This document shows, piece by piece, positions 12,331 through 24,889 of a stretch of 64,000 bases of DNA (position 1 is its first letter; every line of letters begins with the position of its first letter). Origin of the DNA: Vitis vinifera. Taxonomy: Eukaryota > Streptophyta > Magnoliopsida > Vitales > Vitaceae. Where the stretch lies: NCBI RefSeq assembly GCF_030704535.1, contig NC_081819.1, positions 19,812,001-19,876,000 of the forward strand, given 5' to 3'. Position numbers and translations under genes: made by a program. The notes beneath the pieces are model-generated. The model was not told where the DNA came from, did not search any database, and saw nothing but the letters and a program-made list of their open reading frames with translations.

Positions 12331-13582
12331 CCGTTGCTGGATTCTTCTGTTTCATGCATTATTATTCTTTCCCTCTGGAGAAAAAGCTTATTCTTTTTTG
12401 TTTTCCTTCTATTTGGGTCTCCCTCATTTCTTTTCATATAGCCTAAGAACTCAACCGACTCTGAAAAATATTGCCTTTATATTAAATATTTTTAGGAGCA
12501 ATTTCAGGGTACAAGCATTGTGATTTAGGTAGTGTAAGGTAATGTAACTCACCACTTCATTCTCTGTATGCTCTATTTTCTGGGGGTTGATGGCTTAAAT
12601 GCAATTGGTGTAGGCCCTAGGGCTTTTGATGTTTTGAACTTTTGATGGGTTGTTTTGATGAACCAAGTTTAACTGGGTATTTGGATATTTAAGTTTAATG
12701 CTTCTTTGTTATCAGGTTTCAGAGCAGGTAAAGCTAATTGCTTCTTGTTTTCATGCAAGATAATTTAGCTTCTTTTTTATATTTAGCCCAGAAAAAAAAA
12801 ATATATATCGTTGATCTTAGTTTGTCCATTGAAAAAACAATTTGGTGGGATTAGTGAAATTTTTTTCCCCTTTTTTTGGTAGGCTTTCTGTGATTGATTT
12901 CCAAACTTAAGGTGTTTTAGGGCTTTTCTTGGGTTTGATTAACTAACTGGAAAAGGAAAAGAAACAAAAAGTCCTAGAGTCTTCCATTGTTGTTGATATG
13001 TGCAATTTCCTGGATTTTTCTGATTTAGTGTGTTCTAGACAAGAAATAAGGAGTGTCTAAGCCAAATTTAGGTTTTAATATAATTTCTCTAAGGAAAGGG
13101 GATAGGTATGGATTGTGATCTTCAAAGGAACTTTTTTTTCTATCATCCTTTTTTTTTCTCTCACTATTGTGTGGGGGTTAGGGAAGAGGGGTGGATTGTT
13201 GTGTGGACTTGTTGTAGTTGTTGAGTGTCTCTGTTCATTAGACAATGGTTTAGGTAGACTTAATGCTCAAATTGAAGCTAGGGGTTATAATAATCAAGGC
13301 TTGAGACTGGTACAATCACGTGCTTTTGTTTGTTTCAGTTTAATAATTTGATTTACTACTGGATGGTAGATCCTATTTTATTTTTCTTTTGGCATATCTA
13401 ATAATTGAGAATTTTTTCTTTATTGGTTTTGATTGATGAACCATCAGGTTGGTAGTCATGAGATAGAATTAAAGACTCTAACAAACAATGAAGTTTTGCT
13501 ATCATGATTTAAAAGAAAAAAAGAAACGAACTAAGAAAAACATATGCACCATTGTCTATGTTACAGGATTTTGATCCTATAG

Positions 13583-16500
13583 ATGGTGTCTCCAGCATTT
13601 CCCATTCAAAAGGTAGCAGATTGTATCCCTTCATGAGAATCTTTAACTGCTTATTGCTGTACTTACTTCCATGTTATCTGCATGAGTAGGAAATGTTGGA
13701 TCCAATTTGTTCATACAATTTTCTTGCAGTTGAGTTTTATTCTTAATTGATTGTTAGAATTTTGTTGTTCTCCAGTTGATACTGGTTAAATTTTTCATGA
13801 ATTGCGCATGGCTACTTAGAATCTTGGGAACTAAGAAGGGCTTGATATATTTATGTGAAATTTGAACAGCTATCCTTTCAGTTTCAAACATCCTGAAAAT
13901 CAATGAGCCAGAGCTCAGTGGTAAACAAAGAGATTTCCATCCAATTGTATAACATATTTCTGAATGACGACTAATTTTCAATGGAAGTAAACTTCAAAAT
14001 TATTTCTGTCTTTAGTTATTTTTAACTTGAGTTAATGTTTTTCAACCTAAGTGTTAATTGAGTTGAGTGTTGGTGCAACTTTATTCCCAACTGGATAATT
14101 CTTTTTAAATATAGAGGTGGTCAAAATTGGTAAAGGTGTGCTGCATTTCTTTTTATTTTATTTTTTATGAAAAACGTGGATATGATATTTTGAGAATATC
14201 TTGAATGTTTTTAGAAATTTGATGTGCTGGTGCCTATTTACTTGCAAGGCATGGATCTAACAACTATGGCTTTCATTATTGTTTCAACTCATGAAGCCTG
14301 TTCCAACAGCATTGATTACTACCAAAAAGTGCTATTTTGTAGACCTAATTATAATGATTTTAAGCACCTTTGAGTAGTAATCATATTCATTTAACCCAAT
14401 TAATTCATTAAGGTCCTTAGTAATTGGTTTTAACCATTTTGTGGCAAGTTTACATGTTTTTATCAGCTTATGAATCAATTCAAGCATGCCAAATGATGGA
14501 GGAGCTACTTGGAAAAGTTATGACAAAGCTTTTGGAAGCTCAAATTCATGAAGAACCAAGCTTTGGAGCTCCATAGCCCTTTGCCAAAGTCGTTCAAAGT
14601 ATGCAAGGAAAGAACAATGGAGAAGAGGAAAACAGAGGACAGCAGCTGCAGTCTTATTTCGCACTTTTGGAGCACTTCCCGAAGTCCATTTTTTACATAC
14701 TATATACCATTTCAAAGCTCTGGAAGTCAAAAATCCAACGCTTCAAACCGTGCACGATTTGGAGTTGAAATGAGGAAGATATGGCCTTCGGAAGCCAACT
14801 GCTCCAGGTTATGCGAAATTCGCATAACACCTTCAAAATTCGCATAACCCATGCGTGTTGCGAATTTTCCTCTGCCTTTGCCGACTCCACTTTAGATATT
14901 TTCCTTTGTATTTTGTGATGTAATTTCCTTTCTTATCCTTGTAACTAACCAATCACAAGCTTTTGCTTTTGTAAAGACTTTATAAGGGGTGGAAATCACC
15001 TCTTGAAGAATAGAGAATATAGAACATGCGTGTTACGTTTTACACTTAGTGATATACAGAGCTCTCTCGTCTCTCTTTTCTCTTTACTATTTTATTTTCT
15101 TAGTAGCCAAACAGCCTCTAAGGGCTTTTCCTCAAAGGATGATTGGCTAAAACTTTTAGTTTCTCAAAGTATGGATGTTATGTGATGGCTTGGATGCAAT
15201 CCCATGGAAATTTCTCGCACCCGGAAGGTAAGGTAGACGTTTTTCATTAAAGGTTCATTAAGGCAAAATTTGGTTTTTATTTCCTTTGGACAACTTCCAA
15301 CGGCCAATACTTGATAAGCTTTTGGATTTCTATCCATTAGTTATCTCCTACGAGCTATTGGAAGGTGAGGTTTTCAATTCCAAGTTTTGTATTAATCCAT
15401 TAGAACCAATTTCAATGGCCATTGAAAGGTGAGTTTATCACCTAGAATGACTTTGAGTTGCCAATATTTGGTAAGCTTTTGGCTTTAGACCATTAGTTAT
15501 CTCTTACGAGTCATTCAAAGGAAGTCTAAGGTGAATAACCATTGATGAAATTCACTACCATCTGTTTTGTCATTTTAAAGGATTAAAACTTGATTTGCTA
15601 AATCCATACCGATTCGGGAAGCAAGCATCACCATAGTTGCAACCCCAACGCGAGGAGCCTATCATGAGATTTCCAATTTGCATAAGAGCCTGAGCATAGC
15701 TATCCTATCTTTGAGAAACTTGTTTTTACACCCTTTCATTTTAGTTTTTAATGTTAGCTTAGATTAGTTTAAATCTTTCTAAAACATTTACATCTTCTTT
15801 TAAAGCTAACATCCATAAGAAAATCACTTATTTTCCTAATTTGAATATCACTAGTGTTTGCGAAAACCCTTCCCAGTGAACGATCCTAGAACCACTATGC
15901 TATAGTAGCTTGGCTACTTTAGTAATAGTATTCAAGGTATAAATTTTGTTGATACGCCTTTAAAGCTAAGCTACCATGAGTCGCATCAAGCATAAACTCC
16001 CACATCCCAACCCCTATTTACTCTTGAATTATTTTCTTTTATTTCTTTTCTTTTTCCTTTTGCATAAGCATTACCTAACTTTAAGACCAGTTGTATCATT
16101 TGTGATAATGAGGTTGTTAAATTTCTTGTTGTTGTGACATGTCAAGTAGGCTTTTACAGGCAAAAAATCCCCTATTTGGCAAACATATCACTCATTAGAA
16201 TTTGTGATTCTGGATTGATTTTGATAAAATACGGCTTATGCTTAAACTTCAAAATAAATTCTGGCAATTCTATGTGTGAAACCAAGGTTTGGTTAATCTC
16301 GATTTTGATGATAACAAAACAAAGTTTAGAACTAATGATTATATTTCAAATGTGATTAGGCAAGACGATTTCCAAAGTAGTAATTACAAAGACAAATCAA
16401 GCCAAAGATAAATCATTAAGAAGAAGAAGACCTCAAAGAGGAGTGTTTTTTAAGACCCAAACTTCATAAGATCTCTTTGTAAGGTTGTTGGTGCACTAGG

Positions 16501-19500
16501 ATTTTCATGTATAATATTCTTACTTATGCACCAAAATCATCCAAGAGTTTTTTCATTTTAAATCCTTTAAAATTGGATGATTTCATTTTTTCAACTAAAA
16601 CCTTGTGTCAAATGTTTTCCAAACTTGTTTAAAAGGTTTTAAATTGAAAAAGTTGATTATTAAGCCAAAAACGGCTCAACCTGTTGAACCGGATGAGGAA
16701 TCGGTTGACCCTCAGCTCAATCGGTCGAGGGGTGCAAAAAAAACTCTCTTCCAAAACAGTTGTTCAACCGGTCAAGGTTGAACCTCAACCGCTCGACCCC
16801 CACCATGACCGGTGGTTCCCCAACAGTTAGTTTGACTTTTTTCCTCTATAAAAAGGCTTCAATCTTCATTATTTCGTGGGTTTAACCTTCCTAAACATTT
16901 CTTGAATATATTTGAGCCTTGGGAGAGTATTTTTGAGTGCATCATTGTTCTAAAACTTATATATCATTAGTGCACCATTCAATCCTAATTTTCTTGTATC
17001 ATTTGAGCCTTAAAGTTTTGTACTAGGATTTTGTGAAATCCTTTATTATCTTCATTTGTAAATCTTTGAGAGGAAGAATCTAAGTGTGAGGTATCACTTA
17101 GGGATTCTCAAGTGTGGGGTATCACTTGAGGGGTTATTCAAGAGTGAGGTATCTCTTGAGGCTTGTAAAGGGTGTTTGGAGCCAAAAGTTCAAGAGGGTG
17201 GATTGGAATCATAATTCAATTGTATTGTTTGAAGGCTTGGTTTGGAAGCCTTAAATTAGTGGAACCTCAAGCTTGAGATTGAAGCTAGAGGAGAGTAGAT
17301 GTAGGTTAGGTTGCGCCGAATCACTATAAAAATCTTGTGTTTGCATTCTCTCTTCCCTACTCTTTTACTTTATATGCAATTGTTTTTATATTGTTTTATT
17401 ATATATTTGCATATAATTGTCTTTTATATTCGTACATTTTAAATTTACAAAAAGAGACCATCACCCTATTCACCGCCCCTCTAGGGTGATTACCTTAGAT
17501 TGAATTAGTCTAATTTTTCTAACACTCTGAATTGTAATGGAATGTATATGAAAATCACTTTTTTTTTATCCTAGTTTTGAAATGCATTCTACTGATATTG
17601 TACCCTTTAAAAAGTAAGGAGTTATAATAAATTCTCTCTATTGAGAAAAATGGTTGTGAACTTCTTTATGATTAATGTATAAACCTCTCATGAATTTCTA
17701 GAGAAATGCCATTTGCTTCATTTATGAGCTTATGTTGTAACTGTCCATTGAGTGGTCTCATTGTAAAGCAGGTATTTTTTTGTTTTTTAAAGTATTCATT
17801 CCATGTATTGGATATTAATGTGGAAATATCTCATGCATTTGTTTATGCAGGTTGTGAAGCCACTAATATATCTTTGAATAACTAAAACCATCTTATTATC
17901 CGTGTGCTCTATGTTAATTTCCAAGCATGTGTCTTGAATGACAGGATGCCAAAGATGGCTTCTCTGATAAGGTCACTGTGGTATTTGTGTTAGGTAAGCA
18001 TTCTACCACATTTACTTTGTTAGTTTTAATGCTCACACCCAATTTTTCTAAAAGGTTCATTTTTGTAGGCATTGTAAAGTGATGTGAGCAAACAGTTTCT
18101 TGGTTTTGTTTATCCTTTTTTTTTCTTCTTTTTTAGCACTATATTCATGATTGAAATGGTTCCCAGAGTTATTCAATTAAATCATCAGATTGGTATGGCT
18201 CCAACAGTTATTTGATATTCCCTGTGGAAATACTTAATTGTCTGCCCATATTTCCGGTGGCAATGTCACATTGAAGATTTCATTTTATGCTAAACGATCC
18301 ATACTTTATGATACTATGAGCAGTGATGGAGGCAAATAGCTTTAAAAGAAAAAAAGGGAGAAAAAAGAAAAAGAAAGATTATAATGTGTTATCAACTTTT
18401 GTGTCTGCAAAAACTCTCTAGAGTCCTCTAGAAGCTCTTATTTTGCAACTTCTATGAATATTTAGTAGTTAAGTCTCCTGTATTTTTCCCCGTGCCCATC
18501 TAGAGCTACTCATGATTCAAAAAAAGAAAAAGTGAAAGGGAAAAAACCATGACTGTTAATTGATTTCAAGGAAGACTAGGTCACTTTATGTATTGCCATA
18601 CACCTTTTTAGCCCTCTACTTTTTTTTTTATTTTTACCACATTTTGTCTGCAAGTTTCATTCATTTCAGCTTGTCATCCTCTTGATAGGCAGTCAATGTC
18701 CCCTGATTGTCAAACAGTTCAGGTTGACTCATCTTAGTGCTGGTGATCTTCTACAGGCTGAAATTGAGTTAGGATCAGAAAATGGGTCTGTATATCAAGT
18801 TTTCCCATCTTAAAAAATTAAATAGAAAAATGATTCTTTGCTTCCTTATTTATCAATTTAATAATACTGTGGTTAATTTTGTTGTTGCTATTTGTTGTGT
18901 TGAGGATAAAATGTAGACTGAAGTTCTCTTTCATGGCTATTATCTCATAACATCTCCCTCTATCATTATTGTTGTTACAGAAAAATGATTCAAGACTATA
19001 AGAAGGAAGGAAAAATTGTTCCCTCTGAGGTAACAGTCAAGCTGCTGCAACAGGCAATGCAGGGAAGCACAAACAACAAATTTCTCATTGATGGCTTTCC
19101 TTGCAATGAAGAAAACCGCACTGCATTTGAAAATATTGTAGGCCAAATATGTTGTTGCTTATATTACTGTTTATCATGGGTCTACTTTCTAATTTGGAAA
19201 TCTCTTCATCCTATCTCATGATAATGATTATCTAACTGATGGCCTTTCTTTTCCTTTTTTCCTTTCATGTTCATCTATTATTAATTTATTTTTAGTGTTG
19301 TATTTTTTTTCATTTCCAAATTTATTGCAGATGAAAGTGGAACCTGATTTTGTATTATTTTTTGATTGTTCACAAGAGGAGCTGACGAGACGTATTTTGA
19401 ATAGAAATCAGGTTGGCTACTTTCCTAGTGTGTTTGTTGTTTGTGATTTATATGCAAAAATTGATTAATCTTGTTTTCTTCTGTCATTTTAAAGGGAAGA

Positions 19501-19790
19501 GTTGATGATAATATACAAGCCATACCAAAACGTTTTCAAGTTTATTTTGAATCCACTCTCCCTGTAATTGATTATTACAGTTCCAAGGGAAAGGTTCAGA
19601 AGGTGATTTTCATTATGAAGTTTTATATTGCAAGAACCGATGCTGTGGAAAATCTGCATTTAATATGTCCCTTTTTTTTTCTTTTCGTTTCTTTTCTTAG
19701 ATTGATGCTGAAAGGTCTATTGAAGAGGTGTTTGAAGCAGTCAAGAGTATCTTCCTCAATTTCAGTGGAGGATCTGGGGAGGGAAATTGA
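13583..19790 (+). CDS. UMP/CMP kinase-like gene lacking the P-loop
   Basis: Read as seven coding exons: 13583-13612 (exon begins at 13567, ATG preceded in frame by TAG), 17945-17993, 18689-18785, 18981-19137, 19331-19411, 19495-19602 and 19701-19790. They join in frame to 203 residues, the usual length of plant UMP/CMP kinases (nucleoside-monophosphate kinases of pyrimidine metabolism, e.g. Arabidopsis PYR6). Recognisable parts: [57 protein letters not shown] and SSKGKVQK. Two key features are wrong. The GGPGSGKGTQC ATP-binding loop is reduced to GSQC, and the conserved arginine of DGFPR is cysteine. The second intron is 4.3 kb and carries two LTR insertions. The first coding exon is inferred from reading frame and from a matching exon at 22885-22930. 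An upstream non-coding leader exon near 12000-12330 is likely. Either a pseudogene without frameshifts or a protein with another role. Confidence 0.75.
14313..15988. mobile_element. Solo LTR in the kinase intron, with AGCAT target duplication
   Basis: The element starts TGATTACTACC and ends GTCGCATCA, and is flanked by the identical pentamer AGCAT at 14308-14312 and 15989-15993. At 1676 bp with no coding frame, one TG...CA unit and a perfect 5-bp duplication, it is a solo LTR left by LTR-LTR recombination. The 3' part (CCCAGTGAACGATCC and following) resembles plant Ty3/gypsy LTRs. It sits in the second intron of the kinase-like gene. Confidence 0.85.
16275..17524 (+). mobile_element. LTR-like element, family A (copy 2)
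   Basis: Relative of 7713-8934: it shares TTTTGATGATAACAAA, CAACCGGTC-type motifs, the GGAGAGTAGATGTAGGTTAG segment, GCCGAATCACTATAAA and TTCACCGCCCCTCTAG. The 3' end TCTAACA mirrors the TGTTAG start seen in the other copies. The flanks CTATG (16270-16274) and CTCTG (17525-17529) could be a diverged target duplication (4 of 5 bases). It also lies in the long intron of the kinase-like gene, only 280 bp after the other insertion. Confidence 0.65.
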
Positions 19791-19799
19791 TCTTTCCAG

Positions 19800-20225
19800 T
19801 CAATCTTAAATGGAATGTACTACTTTTACTTTCATGCTCCATTATTTTACAATGTAGTACATATTATGAACTAGGATAGTAAATGGAATGAACAACTTAT
19901 ACTTCCATGCTCTTTACTTCTTAATGATGGTTGGCTGTGTTTTCCTAGGGATCAATGGGTTCTAACAATTCATCCTGATTATATAATACTGCAATAAGTG
20001 ATACAAGAACATACTTCTTATTTGATTATATCATAGCATAGAACTGACTCAGGAACAAACTTCTGCGACCATAAAGATGGCATTAGACACAAAGGAGAAA
20101 GGAAAATAGGAGAGCATTAGACACTGGGAAGAGAAAGGAAAATGAGGGAAAAATGAAACAGATAACAAGCATGCATATGCAGAAAACAGAGCTACAAGTA
20201 GTTTTCTTATTCCATAGCCAGCCTT
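19800..20225. other. 3' region of the kinase-like gene
   Basis: Presumed 3' UTR and spacer. It contains a short imperfect repeat (AATGGAATG...ACTTCCATGCTC) at about 19808-19915. No gene. Confidence 0.4.
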
Positions 20226-20510
20226 TTACTTCTTGGTTGTCCCCTTATGGCCAGAGGTACTCTCCATATTTTCCTTAACGGAAACTGATGGTACTTCTAT
20301 TGAGAGGGGACCTTCATAAAAGTAATCGAGTTCATGACGGTAAGCCCTGATGGCTTTCAGGTCCTCACTGGAGCATGACTGGGAGGCAACCACTATGGTG
20401 ATATCACCTACTTCATGCTTGTATTGAACTAAGTCCTCATGGCTAGGTGCCTCTATTTGAACAACACGCCCGGGGTTCAGGGTGGTGATGGAAAGAATTT
20501 TGATGGCCAT
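20226..20510 (-). CDS. Unrecognised ORF with a broken paralogue nearby
   Basis: A 94-codon open frame from ATG at 20510. I do not recognise the family. It is charged, with no signal peptide or membrane segment, and ends in a basic stretch. What speaks for it being a real gene fragment is a diverged second copy at about 21290-21455 on the same strand. There the segment APSHEDLVQYKHEVGDIT reappears as VPSYEALLQYKQEADDIT, and EDLKAIRAYRHELDYFYEG as EDQKATKADCLELDYSYDS. Protein-level similarity in one frame suggests past coding constraint. Upstream exons on the minus strand above 20510 may exist but I could not define them. Confidence 0.35.
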   Translation of the reverse strand: MAIKILSITTLNPGRVVQIEAPSHEDLVQYKHEVGDITIVVASQSCSSEDLKAIRAYRHELDYFYEGPLSIEVPSVSVKENMESTSGHKGTTKK

Positions 20511-21289
20511 TTGCTACTCTTTTTCTTCTTCAAGTAGGCTCATTGTCAATCCTATTTAGACTCATAGAATCTAGCATACAAGCATGTGCATGATCATGTT
20601 CTTCTAGTTTTGGGACTCGTTAAAAATACCCTATACACCTCCACTCAGTGATTTTGATTGTCTCGATTCTGCAATTGCTAAACCTAGCTGCATCAGGGCT
20701 CTGCATGGTTGATGCAATCCAGTTACAGAAAATGGAAAAGGACTTCATGCTTAGGTTTGGAATCAAGTTAATGGAAATTGAAATATAAGCCCCAGTTGAG
20801 ATGATAAGACTAGATTTGTATCAGGCCTATTTGAGGATAAATGCATTTTCAAAGGAACTGGGGGAGAGGTCATGTTAAGCTCTTGAATCAAAGTAATGGT
20901 GTGATATTGCTATCAATGCTTGGTAAATGGAATCTGTCTCAAACCAATACCCCAAAAAACCAGGTTTGATCAGGCTTGTCAATGGTTTTATGAAGTTAAC
21001 AGAAAATTGAACAGAGCTATAATTTAATGATTTTGTGAGATCAATTTTGTGTAGGGTAGTTCCAAAGATTATGAACTACACATATTTAAGTCATTATAAG
21101 GGATAGCAGTAGCAAGAACACCAGTGATATACATGGATACATCCTCTTATCAAACCCCAAACATTGTGTGTGCATATGTATATATATGCTGGTCCCATGT
21201 AAATCAATTTTGGAGACAGCAAACCTCTCTGGTTCTGTGCATTCATCATAGCACAGAACTGGCACAACAAACTACTTTCACAAAAGAGA

Positions 21290-21455
21290 GCATCAACAGC
21301 TGAGGGTTCTCCTTCTGAGAGGGGGCTGTCATAAGAGTAATCAAGCTCAAGACAGTCAGCCTTGGTAGCTTTCTGGTCTTCATAAGGTGATGTCATCTGC
21401 TTCTTGCTTGTACTGGAGTAAGGCCTCATAGCTAGGCACTATTTGAGGATATGTA
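21290..21455 (-). pseudogene. Degenerate copy of the 20226-20510 ORF
   Basis: On the minus strand the frame VPSYEALLQYKQEADDIT is interrupted by a stop, then similarity continues in another frame (EDQKATKADCLELDYSYDS). It is about 1 kb from the other copy. Flanking DNA also repeats: TATTTGAGGAT...AAATGCATTTTCA occurs at about 20830 and 21445, and a TGGATCAGAGAGATGGTGTAAT-like segment at about 20885 and 21485. Confidence 0.45.
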
Positions 21456-22149
21456 AATGCATTTTCAGGTTATGCTGAGCCCTTGGATCAGAGAGATGGT
21501 GTAATCTTGCAATTAATGTCATTACAGAAAATTGTACATATAGATCATATAGGTTCCTGTAACAAATTAATGGTTTGGTGTGGTCAATTTAGAAGAAGGT
21601 GTAGGTTGGCTACAGAACTTAGAAAAGAGGGAAAGGGTAAAAAAAGAACAAACTAGAAAATGAACTAGACATGTACAGAACCGAGAAATTCATTGCCCAC
21701 GATTGATACCAAAAAACAAAAAGGTTTTGATCTGCAACAAAGATAAGTGGCTCAAAATAGCACCAACTCTTACTTCAGATAAACTTCTGCAAATGCATGT
21801 TTTTGGACATAGAAAAGGGAAAGATAGGTGATGATTAGAACTCACCAGCTCATTACTGAACAGACAAGTGAGAAGTAAATCGTGGAATAATTGTAAATTG
21901 TTGTTTCCCCACAAAGTTTGGCTATGGCTTTGATAGGCTTTACTAAGGAGTCATTAGGCAATTGTTGTCTTCCAAAGGTTGGAAATGTATGCGCTATGTT
22001 TTTATTTTCAGGGGATTTCTTCATTGTTTCTTATCACAAAACTGATAATGTTTTAGGGTTCTTAGAATCATTCTGTAATTTGCATGAGGGTTAAAGGGAA
22101 GGCAAAGAATCCCAGTAGTATCTTATTTGGTTATTTATTTACTGTTTCT

Positions 22150-23230
22150 ATTTTGTGCGCTAGTACTTCGGGGTTTGATGGCCAAATGCAGCTGATTTAA
22201 GGTTTTTGATGTCTTGAATGATGACCCAAGACTAATGAGTCCTGGACATTTCAGGTTAATTCATTTTTATTATCAGGTTTAAGAGCAAGATCTAAAGGAC
22301 CCATATCAGTCACCAAGGTAATGGTTTTTTTCTCTGCTCTGGGGTGGATCCATTATTGTGGGTTTTCTGCCTTCGGATTTGTAGATGCAGTATGCTGGGA
22401 TTTGCTTCTTCTTCCCCTCCTCTGCCCCTCCACCTGGTCCCTTTCTAGTTTTTTTTTCTTTGTGGGGGTTATGTGTGGTGGGAAGGGACATACATAGCAG
22501 TTGGGAACTTCTTGGTTTGGCTTTATTGGGGGATTTTTGACAAAATTACAATAGTTTAAAAAGATAATTCCTAAACTACCATAGTGATAAAAATAATTTC
22601 AAATTTATCAGATTTTTGAGGAGACGATTTTTTAAAAAAAAATAAAATTATTGGCAAAAACTAGGGTAGATTTGAAATTAGTAATTTAGGAATTATTTTT
22701 TAAAATTTCCGTATACTAATCTAAAATCCTTTCATTGGGTTGCCTTTTCCATTTATTGTTGAATTCTGTTCTGATTCTAATAAGAACAAAAGATTCCAGT
22801 TCAAAAGGAAAAAAATGGAGTGGGAAGGAGGGTAGGAGAGGTGGTGGGGCTGAGAAAACACAAGCATCATCTTCTATGTGGCAGGACTTTGTCATTTTCG
22901 ATGGCGCTTCCCAAATTTTCAGTTCCAAAGTACGCACATTACAACCCTTTGATAAGATTAAAAATATACCCCTTGCATATGGTTATAGTTGCTTTCTTAC
23001 TACTGGCGGATAGGGTATCTTGGGTCCAATTTGTTTATGTAATCCTTTTAGCAGTCAAGTTTCATTCTTAATTCATATTTAAAAAAAAATTCTGTCCTTG
23101 AACTCATGTTGGTCAAGCTTTTCATAAACTGCACCGGCATCCCTTGTGCCTTGTTGCTAGTGAAAGTTGCCGGAAATTGAAGGGCTTGATATATTTAAAT
23201 GACTGTTAGATATGTAATCTTCCGGTTCTC
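22150..23230 (+). pseudogene. Partial duplicate of the 5' part of the kinase-like gene
   Basis: Collinear with about 12580-13870: it shares the TTATCAGGTTT(A/C)AGAGCA segment (22273 and 12712), the start-codon exon, GGATCCAATTTGTT/GGGTCCAATTTGTT (23023 and 13698) and AGGGCTTGATATATTTA (23177 and 13837). The exon at 22885-22930 has the same length (46 nt) and same ATG position as 13567-13612, and reads MALPKFSVPK against [10 protein letters not shown]. Its splice donor has lost a G (AAAGTACG). No kinase exons follow, so the copy is non-functional as a kinase. Confidence 0.7.
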
Positions 23231-23239
23231 CACTCATCC

Positions 23240-24880
23240 AATTCATTAAAAAAAGATAATGTGACTGAATTCTTGGCAATGGATAGAACCCCAAATGGAG
23301 AATTCTGCTGTAGCAAGATAACTAACTGTGTGAATCTCCATTGCAGGAAGTCAAAAACCTTCTTCATTCAAGATAAGTTCATTTGCTACTCTATTCTTCA
23401 CAGTGAATTCAAATTGGCCTATTACCACCATCCTATTTATGAAGTCAGAAAGTCTAGTGTGCCCCAAGAAGGTTATGTAAAAGTAAATCCTATGTCCCAA
23501 AACATCACCTGATACGACCATGTTTGAATGAGGTATCTACATGGCTGATGTAAATGTGATGCAGCTCCAAGAAATGGACGAAGACCTGATGTTGAGCTTC
23601 TGGATCAAAATTAATGGTCTGATGTGACTAATGCAGACGAAGTAGAGGAGTCAGAGGGGTCATATTCAGCTCCAGGATCAAATTAATAGTTTTATGTTAG
23701 AGGTTAGAACGGGACATATAATTCAATCATTAGAATGGATAAGAGCAGCAGTAGTAATGGCAATGTGGATCACTACCTCGACAAAGAAAAATGTGTTTGG
23801 TCATCTATTAATTGTCTCAAACAGACGTTATCTCTTAATAAACCTTACCAGTTCTGGACACCAGATCAGTCTTCCATGAAAAAATAGTACCCAATCACTG
23901 TGTCACCCACCTCATAGATTGGTTCCCTAGGGCCCCATGGCCACAACCCACATGTGGGTAGATCTGAACTTGAGAGGCAACCCTAAATTCAAGCCCCACA
24001 CAGCAAAACTAAACTCCCTCCACCTAATATTTGGGCCATTAGCTGTCTTTAAACAACAAACATTAGCAGAGTGTGGGTGGTCAATATCTCGTAAATGAAT
24101 AAATAACAGGGCCTTTCCTATGTCCAAAACAGTCACTTTCTTTATTTCCCCCCCTTGGCTTCTGGGATGAGAGGACTCAGTAAAACAAAACAAAAAGAAT
24201 CCAAGTACAGTTTGACCAGTCTTCCGTGTAAGTTCATATATATTTTTTACCCAAAATTTAAGGGTAGATACAATGGGGGGCGCTCTTGAGGGAGACCCAG
24301 TAAACCAGGCTTGAGACTCACCCTCACCCACTTGGTCTCCACTCTCCAGTCTCCTCCATCCACACCCCCACACCACCCTTTGCCACGTGACTCACGTGAC
24401 ACCATGAGAGCTGATCAGTTGCTTTTAAGAAGAAAAGGCGAGAAACTCGAAGCTTTATCCCTCCATAAAGTAAAAGAAAAGCCTTACCAATAAAGGGTGT
24501 TTTGGTTGCTGTGCATGCCTCTCTCTCCTCCACTGCTTTCAAGCTTTTGATATATATCAGTAATATACTAATATCACTTCTCTCCCTCCCTCCCTCTCTC
24601 TCTCTCTCTCACACTCAGAGTCACTACACAGTACACCCTTGGGTCTCACGACTCTCTCTCACGTTGTATTTAATATATTTATGCATAGTTGTTGACGCAG
24701 TATCTGACACTACCATTACTGTTTTCCCATGCCACAAAAATACGCCACTAGTATTTCACAAAAAATCTATTACATCTCTGCCACGCAGTTAGGCGTACAG
24801 ATTTACACACCTTTTATCAACTCTCGACTAGCTGCTTCTTGTTTTGTGGAGTTGGGTTTTAGCAGGGCTGCTGTAAATGC
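23240..24880. other. Intergenic region and upstream flank of the IQD gene
   Basis: No gene recognised up to about 24300. CT-rich tracts at about 24570-24610 and 24650 fit a plant core promoter or leader of the IQD gene that starts at 24890. Confidence 0.4.
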
Positions 24881-24889
24881 GGCTGGGTT

